Shown in pieces: positions 58,936 to 64,000 of a DNA stretch of 64,000 nucleotides (its first letter is position 1; every line of letters begins with the position of its first letter). A model generated the notes under the pieces. That model was given only the letters and a program-made list of their open reading frames with translations. It was not told the DNA's origin and did not search any database. The stretch spans positions 62,001-126,000 of the forward strand of contig CAUGJE010000005.1 of assembly GCA_959599915.1 (NCBI GenBank). The letters are read 5' to 3'. The translations under genes were made by a program, and so were the position numbers. The stretch comes from an uncultured Collinsella sp. (GTDB taxonomy: Bacteria > Actinomycetota > Coriobacteriia > Coriobacteriales > Coriobacteriaceae).

Positions 58936-59137
58936 GTGCAGTCCTTTCGCGCTACCCCCGTCCGCAAAAACGGCCCGGTTGCCCGAGTCGCATTGCAGAC
59001 CTGCTATGTTCAGACTTAGATTTTATAACCCATTAGCGCGCATATATACATACGGAATCGAAAAACTGTATGTCCAAACGCTCTGATGCACCAATTGCCA
59101 AGGAGTGTCCCCGACTGCCGGCAGGAAAGGAACGTCC

Positions 59138-59638
59138 CTATCTGCCATCTACGCGCTTGGCCATCCAAACATGGGGCTGGCCCTCGTCTTCGTAGTCCAC
59201 CGGGGCAATCTGCGTGTAACCCGCCTTGGCATAGAGTGGTAGCACGTATTCCTGCGCGTGCAGCTTAATGAGCTTGGAGCCGGCATCACGCGCGCACGTA
59301 TCACTGGCCTCGACAATCTTGCTCGCCAAACCGCGACGGCGCATGCTCGGCAGCACGGCCACGCGCCCCATAATGTAGGTCTCCCCCGCCGCGACGCCTT
59401 CGTCCAAGTCGCACGCCGGCGACACCGGAGCCTCTGCGTCAGCTGCGCGCTCAAGCTCTTCGGGAAACACGCGCGAGCAGCCGGCAAGCTCGCCGTCTAC
59501 ATAGAGTGTCACATGAATGCAGTTCGGATCCTCGTCGATAGCGTCGAACTCATTCTCGTAGCCCTGCTCGTCCATAAAAACGACGCGGCGCACCAACGCC
59601 GCGTCGTCAAAGCATCCCGTCTTAAGTTGGATATCCAT
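59138..59638 (-). CDS. GNAT-family N-acetyltransferase
   Basis: A 166-residue acetyltransferase of the ElaA/GNAT type. The acetyl-CoA loop is VLPSMRRRGLASKIVEASDT, preceded by the strand YIMGRVAVLP; LHAQEYVLPLYAKAGYTQIA is the ending typical of the ElaA branch. The ATG at 59638 has AAAGGG. It lies 39 bases downstream of cpsB in the same direction, so it may be co-transcribed with the capsule regulation genes. Substrate unknown. Confidence 0.85.
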   Translation of the reverse strand: MDIQLKTGCFDDAALVRRVVFMDEQGYENEFDAIDEDPNCIHVTLYVDGELAGCSRVFPEELERAADAEAPVSPACDLDEGVAAGETYIMGRVAVLPSMRRRGLASKIVEASDTCARDAGSKLIKLHAQEYVLPLYAKAGYTQIAPVDYEDEGQPHVWMAKRVDGR

Positions 59639-59677
59639 AGCTGCCCTTTCATTCAACGCGAACGTTAGGGACAGATT

Positions 59678-60328
59678 TTAGCGAAAATGAGCTCCGCGCA
59701 CGCTAAACTTCGCGCGAGCCTTCGCCAGGCAGTCGTAATGACCCACGTTATGGGCATCGCTCGCGATGAAGCTGTACAGGTTCTGATCGAACAGGCGCTG
59801 CGCCGGCTTTTTCTCGCGACCAAAGCGACCGCCGGCAATAAAGTCCGCCGAAGCCTGCAGCTTGCAGCCCATATCGACCAGGCGCTCCGCCACGCTTACA
59901 TCCTTTTGAACCGCACGATAGCGCTCAGGATGAGCGATGATCACCTGGTAGCCACGGCACTGCAAATCGTAAATCGTGTTCTCGTACTCTCTAAACGCAT
60001 ACGCATCGGCATGAGTCGAAAGCTCGAGCAGAAACTCGTTGGTCCCATCGAAATGCAAGTGATCCGCGGCATCGATACCAAGCTCAACGAGCTTTCGATG
60101 GTTGACCTCGAAGCCCATCTGGAGCGGAAAACCGTCAGCGTTATCGCGCAGCAGCTCAAAGGCATCCCACATCTTGTCGTAATCAAAATAGGGATCACGG
60201 CAGTGAGGAGTGCAAACGATTCTGGTTACACCGGCCCGCTTAGCAGCCTCGAGCATCGCCAAGCTCTCTTCGAGATCGGCGGCGCCGTCGTCTACACCCG
60301 GCAAGATATGGCAATGAATGTCACGCAT
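59678..60328 (-). CDS. CpsB-like tyrosine-protein phosphatase
   Basis: A 216-residue metal-dependent phosphatase of the PHP fold (CpsB/CapC/YwqE type) that removes phosphate from the tyrosine kinase of capsule synthesis. Metal-binding motifs are HCHILPGVDDG (His5, His7), CTPHCRDPYF, IIAHPERYRAV and ASDAHNVGHYD. It lies 17 bases after cpsD in the set cpsC-cpsD-cpsB, which controls polymer length in Gram-positive capsule and exopolysaccharide systems. Glycosyltransferase and polymerase genes are not next to it in the window. Confidence 0.9.
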   Translation of the reverse strand: MRDIHCHILPGVDDGAADLEESLAMLEAAKRAGVTRIVCTPHCRDPYFDYDKMWDAFELLRDNADGFPLQMGFEVNHRKLVELGIDAADHLHFDGTNEFLLELSTHADAYAFREYENTIYDLQCRGYQVIIAHPERYRAVQKDVSVAERLVDMGCKLQASADFIAGGRFGREKKPAQRLFDQNLYSFIASDAHNVGHYDCLAKARAKFSVRGAHFR

Positions 60329-60345
60329 AGGTCGGCCTTAATCAA

Positions 60346-61083
60346 CTAAACGTTTGCTCGGTTGGTGAAGATGCCCTTTTTGGAAGTGCCCTGATCGTCG
60401 GAGCCCTTCTTAACCTTCTTACCGTCCTTGGTGTAGTAAGAATAGTAGTACTCGCTGGTCTCGGTCTCACAGTAATTCATGACGGTACCGATGAGCTTGA
60501 CCTTCTCGGACTTCTTAAGCTGGGCGATAGCGTTGAGCGCCTCTTCGCGCTTGGTAAAGTCCTCGCGCACCACGAACAGCGCGCCGTCGGTCAAGCTGGC
60601 AATCTCGGCAGCATCGATGAAGGTGCCGACCGGAGGAGCATCGAAGATGACGTACTGGAACTTGGCGGACAGTGCCTTTACCAGCTTGGCAAAGCGATGG
60701 GAGACGATGATGTCGGCAGGATTGGGAATGTGCGGCTCGGCATCGAGGAAGTAGAAGTTCTTCTGACCCGTCTCGACAATTGCCTGGTCAATGGAGATCT
60801 GCTCGGAAAGGACCGCATAGAGTCCGCCGCGCGAACGAACGCCGAGCATATCGGAAAGGGACCTGCGGCGCATATCGGCCTCGACCAGCAGGACACTCTT
60901 GCCGCTCGTGGCGATTGCCTGAGCAAGGTTAATGGAAACCGTAGACTTGCCCTCGTTGGGAATCGAGGAGGTAACGGTGATGGTGCGAATGGGGTCATCC
61001 ACGCTCGCAAAGCGGATGTTGGCCAGAAGGGTCTTGGCGGCATTCTGTACAACGAGCTTATCGGTGTTCTTTGCCTTAGCCAT
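60346..61083 (-). CDS. CpsD/CapB-like bacterial tyrosine kinase
   Basis: A 245-residue BY-kinase. Walker A is SSIPNEGKSTVSINLA (residues 39-54), Walker A' is LLVEADMRRRSL, and Walker B is YVIFDAPPVG. The C-terminal autophosphorylation cluster is TSEYYYSYYTKDG with five tyrosines (212-214, 216-217). In Gram-positive bacteria the kinase needs the cytoplasmic end of CpsC to be active; cpsC is 2 bases upstream. Together with the phosphatase downstream it forms the phosphorylation cycle that controls capsule export. Confidence 0.92.
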   Translation of the reverse strand: MAKAKNTDKLVVQNAAKTLLANIRFASVDDPIRTITVTSSIPNEGKSTVSINLAQAIATSGKSVLLVEADMRRRSLSDMLGVRSRGGLYAVLSEQISIDQAIVETGQKNFYFLDAEPHIPNPADIIVSHRFAKLVKALSAKFQYVIFDAPPVGTFIDAAEIASLTDGALFVVREDFTKREEALNAIAQLKKSEKVKLIGTVMNYCETETSEYYYSYYTKDGKKVKKGSDDQGTSKKGIFTNRANV

Positions 61084-61085
61084 GC

Positions 61086-61742
61086 CTATTTACCACCTTT
61101 CATAGCCGGAATTCGGCCAACAACGGGAATACCCAGGAGCTCTTCTGCCTCTTCGGCACCGCGGATGCGGGTATTGAGCATGTCTGCCAAAACGACATAG
61201 GCAACTGCGATAAAGATACCGGCGAGGAACGCGACGGCAATATACAGCGTGCGCTTGGGGCCGCTGGGGGCTTCGGGGGTCTTAGCCTCGTCGATAACGT
61301 TGATGCTCTGGGCAGCGCCGACGTTCTGAGCGACCGTACTCACCGAGCTGGCAATGGCCTTTGCGACCTCAGCCGTCTCCTTGGCATCGGTGCCGGTAAC
61401 CGAAAGCGTAATGACACGCGTGGTGGTCTCGGAGGAAACAGACACCTTGTAGTCATCCAAATCGGTGAGGCCCAGTTCTTTGGCGGCGCCGCTCTTAACG
61501 CTATCGCTATCCAGCAGCGTGGCGATATCGTTGGAAAGCATCTGGCTCGCCGAGAGATCGTTGTAGCTCATCTGACCGCTATCGTCGGTCTTGGCGAGAA
61601 TGTACATGCTCGTCGTCGCGGTATAGGTGTTGTCCATCGCAACGAAGGACACGATGCCCATAGCGATCGCGCAGACCACCGGAAGGGTGATGACCAGCTT
61701 GAGGTGCTTCTTCAGCAGCTGGAACAGTTCGAGAAGGGTCAT
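61086..61742 (-). CDS. CpsC/Wzz-type chain-length regulator
   Basis: A 218-residue membrane protein of the polysaccharide co-polymerase family. The first helix is VITLPVVCAIAMGIVSFVAM (about residues 17-36), the second YIAVAFLAGIFIAVAYVVLA (about 168-187), with an extracytoplasmic loop between and a cytoplasmic C-terminus that activates the tyrosine kinase CpsD. The proline-rich APSGPKRTL before the second helix is usual. It is the first gene of the cps set; the ribosome site is AAAGGCAAG before the ATG. Confidence 0.9.
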   Translation of the reverse strand: MTLLELFQLLKKHLKLVITLPVVCAIAMGIVSFVAMDNTYTATTSMYILAKTDDSGQMSYNDLSASQMLSNDIATLLDSDSVKSGAAKELGLTDLDDYKVSVSSETTTRVITLSVTGTDAKETAEVAKAIASSVSTVAQNVGAAQSINVIDEAKTPEAPSGPKRTLYIAVAFLAGIFIAVAYVVLADMLNTRIRGAEEAEELLGIPVVGRIPAMKGGK

Positions 61743-61883
61743 GCAGCTTGCCTTTCATTTCCCCAGTTCGGATTGACAAAACTGTCCGTATGTTATCGCA
61801 TCTTTTTACCGAGACCAAACTCTATACATAAGAAACAGGCTCTCCTGTAAAAATGTCGGAAGCAATCGTAAAATTGCACAACA

Positions 61884-61912
61884 ACGCCGCACCCGAAAGT
61901 CAAATGCGGCGT
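61884..61912 (-). terminator. Terminator after the sensor kinase
   Basis: ACGCCGCA and TGCGGCGT, with T-rich sequence (TTGTTGTGCAATTTTACG) downstream on the minus strand. It ends the two-component operon before cpsC. Confidence 0.55.
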
Positions 61913-61937
61913 CTACATCAATATCTATGTTGTATCG

Positions 61938-63362
61938 CTATGCGAATGGCTCGTCCTGCTGTATGGGAAACGTCACCGTAATGGTGGTTCCCACGCCCAA
62001 CTCGCTCGACAGATCGAGCGTGGCGTGATGATACAGGGCCGCATGCTTGACAATGGCAAGCCCCAGGCCGGTTCCGCCGCGTGCCTTGGACCTACTCTTG
62101 TCCACGCGATAGAACCGCTCAAATACCTTGCCCTGTTCTTCAGGCGCGATACCGATTCCCGTGTCGGCGACAGCGAGGAACGGATGGCCTTCGTCGTTGG
62201 TGCCGCACTGCAGCGTAACCGTACCGCCGGGCCGATTGTAGCGGATGGCGTTGCTTGCCAGATTATAGATGAGCTCGTCAATCAAGCGCGACACGCCTTC
62301 GATGACCACAGGCTTGGTCTCATGACTTATCGTCACATTCGCCTGACGGGCAACCTGTTCAAGGCGCTGCTCAACCGCGTAGATCGCACGCGAGAGCTCA
62401 ATAGGCTCCGTGGACCCAATGGGCACTGCCTCGCCTTCAGTTGCACGTTCGGCCTCGTCCAAGTTAGACAGCGTAAGGATGTCGTTGACAAGCGCTGCCA
62501 AGCGGCCCGCCTCACGATAGATGCGACCGCCAAAGTTGCGCAGGTCGTCCTCGCCCTCGACCATGCCATTTGCGATGAGCTCGGCATAGCCCGAAATCGC
62601 CGTAAGCGGCGTCTTGAGCTCATGGGTGATATTCGCCGTGAACTCGCGGCGCATACGGTCGTTATCCGCTAGCACCGCCATTTGGCGCTTGAGTTCCTGG
62701 CGCTGCGACTCGATACGCTCAAGCATGGGGACCATCTCGGCATAGGCGTGCTCATAGCTACGGCGTGGGTGATCCAAATCCACCTCTTGCAACGGCGCGA
62801 TGATGGCACGGGACTCACGGCGCGCCATAAAAAACGAGAGTACTGCACCCGCTGCTGCGATAAGCAGCATCGGCGCCAGCATCGACAGCAAAATCGCCGC
62901 AACGCCAGGCTGGGCCTGCGCCAAGCGAACGACCTGGCCGTTATCAAGGGTGACAGCGCGATACAGCATAATCTCGTCGAGTGTAGAGCTTGCGCGCTCC
63001 GCGGAACCCGAACCACTCTCAAAGGCCTCGATGACCTCGGGGCGATCGCCATGGTTGGGCAGTGTGGAAGGCGACGCCTCGTTGTCGTAGGCAACAGATC
63101 CGTCCTTATTGATCAGCGTGATACGAAGATCCTCGCGATCGAGGCTTCGCAAGAACGGAATGGGCTCCTGCTGCTCGTCGAGGGCGGCAGCAATGAGCTC
63201 AGTTTCCTGCGCCAGATTGGCACTCGTGGCATCCGCCAAAGTGTTTTGCACAAAGAACGCGCCCAGCACCGTAAACGCCACGATAACCGCCATGGCGCAG
63301 ACAAAGATCGTCACAAAAACGCGGTGCGACAGCGTATGTTTTCCCTGGGGGGCGAAGACCAC
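61938..63362 (-). CDS. PhoR/WalK-type sensor histidine kinase
   Basis: A 474-residue membrane kinase. Helix 1 is VFVTIFVCAMAVIVAFTVLG, followed by an extracytoplasmic sensor domain of about 110 residues and a second helix near residues 155-178. The H-box is FTANITHELKTPLTAISGYA with the phospho-acceptor histidine, the N-box LIYNLASNAIRYN, and the G-boxes DTGIGI and GGTGLGLAIVKHAA. The GTG start at 63362 lies 3 bases after the regulator stop and has GGAGGAG. It pairs with the upstream OmpR-type regulator. Phosphate or envelope signals are typical for this subfamily; no pst or cell-wall gene is adjacent to decide. Confidence 0.9.
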   Translation of the reverse strand: MVFAPQGKHTLSHRVFVTIFVCAMAVIVAFTVLGAFFVQNTLADATSANLAQETELIAAALDEQQEPIPFLRSLDREDLRITLINKDGSVAYDNEASPSTLPNHGDRPEVIEAFESGSGSAERASSTLDEIMLYRAVTLDNGQVVRLAQAQPGVAAILLSMLAPMLLIAAAGAVLSFFMARRESRAIIAPLQEVDLDHPRRSYEHAYAEMVPMLERIESQRQELKRQMAVLADNDRMRREFTANITHELKTPLTAISGYAELIANGMVEGEDDLRNFGGRIYREAGRLAALVNDILTLSNLDEAERATEGEAVPIGSTEPIELSRAIYAVEQRLEQVARQANVTISHETKPVVIEGVSRLIDELIYNLASNAIRYNRPGGTVTLQCGTNDEGHPFLAVADTGIGIAPEEQGKVFERFYRVDKSRSKARGGTGLGLAIVKHAALYHHATLDLSSELGVGTTITVTFPIQQDEPFA

Positions 63363-63365
63363 GGG

Positions 63366-64000
63366 TTACTCCTCCGATGCGGTGGCCGCGGTGTCGTCGC
63401 CTTCGGCACCATCACCGGCAGAAGGCTCGGCCAAGCGGTAACCCACGCCGCGCACGGTCTCGATGGCGCTGGCATGCTCGCCCAGTTTTTGGCGAAGCGT
63501 CTGCACATGCACGTCGACGGTGCGCGAACCGCCGTCGAAGTCCCAGCCCCACACGCTCTGCAGCAACGACTCGCGGGTAAAGACCACGCCGGGCTTGCGC
63601 ATGAGGTACTCGAGCAGGTCGAACTCGCGCAGGGTGAGCTTAAGCGGCTCGCCGGCAACGGTCACCTCGCGATGGCTGGGCGAGAGCACGATGTCGCCCA
63701 CGCTGAGCACATCGCTCGCCTGCTTGACCATGCCGCCGCGACGCAGCAGTGCGCGGCAGCGGCTCGCAAGCTCCATGAGCGAAAACGGTTTAGTCAGGTA
63801 ATCGTCGGCACCGCCATCGAGCGCCATCACCTTGTCGAGTTCGGTGTCCTTGGCGGTAAGCATCATGATGGGCACCGTCGCCGTCAGGCGATCGGCACGC
63901 AGGCGACGCATAATCGCCAAGCCATCGGTGTCGGGCAGCATGATATCGAGCAGCACAGCATCGGGCACCCGTCGTGCCACGGCAGCTTTAAACTCGCCAT
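63366..64000 (-). CDS. OmpR-family response regulator, N-terminus outside window
   Basis: The frame is open through the window end, so the first receiver residues are missing. The visible part has the phospho-acceptor in AVLLDIMLPDTDGLAIM, the conserved Lys in GADDYLTKPF, and a C-terminal winged helix (LKLTLREFDLLEYLMRKPGV, then VWGWDFDGGSRTVDVHVQTL and VRGVGYRLAEP). It is the partner of the adjacent kinase. The acidic Ala-rich tail after the winged helix (GDGAEGDDTAATASEE) is unusual for the family but harmless. Confidence 0.92.
   Translation of the reverse strand, partial: GEFKAAVARRVPDAVLLDIMLPDTDGLAIMRRLRADRLTATVPIMMLTAKDTELDKVMALDGGADDYLTKPFSLMELASRCRALLRRGGMVKQASDVLSVGDIVLSPSHREVTVAGEPLKLTLREFDLLEYLMRKPGVVFTRESLLQSVWGWDFDGGSRTVDVHVQTLRQKLGEHASAIETVRGVGYRLAEPSAGDGAEGDDTAATASEE

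Overview
The window looks like chromosome of a gut actinobacterium of the class Coriobacteriia, most probably Collinsella or a close relative. The evidence is a high G+C coding style with strong third-position bias (it produces very long antisense shadow frames), an actinobacterial GlnR-like orphan regulator beside glnA, sortase-anchored pilins, tandem YhgE/Pip proteins and a nickel lactate racemase locus. The genus is inferred from gene content, not from a marker search. No rRNA, tRNA, CRISPR array, prophage or intact transposase was found.

Layout. 1-4.0 kb: two overlapping genes for sortase-anchored surface proteins; the larger carries a run of nine G near its 5' end. 4.5-12.6 kb: HAD phosphatase, MFS exporter, molybdenum cofactor genes (moaA and a moaC-mobB fusion), a hypothetical protein and a MATE exporter. 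12.6-20.9 kb: ligA, an HtrA protease, glnA with a GlnR-like regulator, and LacI and GntR regulators. 21-23 kb: an orphan AAA ATPase behind three 20-bp tandem repeats, and a GntR fragment. 23.2-28.6 kb: an enoate-reductase-type flavoenzyme and a ferrous iron operon (two feoA, feoB, a Cys-rich partner). 28.8-31 kb: an HPr-like protein and an amino-acid permease gene broken by two amber codons. 31-36 kb: a beta-galactosidase pair (ebgC-like and GH2) with three palindromic operators and a divergent LacI regulator. 36-44 kb: aspS, serB, then a lactate racemase locus (larB, larC, tetR facing larD, larA). 44-51 kb: ppc, hisS, an MFS remnant, an M20 amidohydrolase and an EamA transporter. 51.6-56.6 kb: two abutting YhgE/Pip membrane proteins. 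56.9-64 kb: htpG, a GNAT enzyme, a capsule phosphoregulation set (cpsC-cpsD-cpsB) and a two-component pair.

The most unusual property is the intergenic DNA. Most spacers carry long perfect or near-perfect inverted repeats. Several fall into families whose arms differ between copies but still pair, so the fold rather than the sequence is kept. The clearest case is a three-level nested hairpin with constant internal-loop strands (ATTCCGCA and GAGGAC). It occurs twice, in the same orientation, exactly bracketing larD-larA. A second family (CAACATT palindromes, three copies) shows paired arm changes and an oriented conserved loop. A third (CCACCACAAAGG hairpins) has four copies.

There are signs of gene decay: the permease with two TAG codons, an MFS gene reduced by internal deletion, a GntR C-terminal fragment and a short fragment behind the MATE gene. 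Regulatory logic can be read directly in places: a GlnR-box-like sequence upstream of glnA, operators overlapping the beta-galactosidase promoter, and palindromes upstream of the feo genes.
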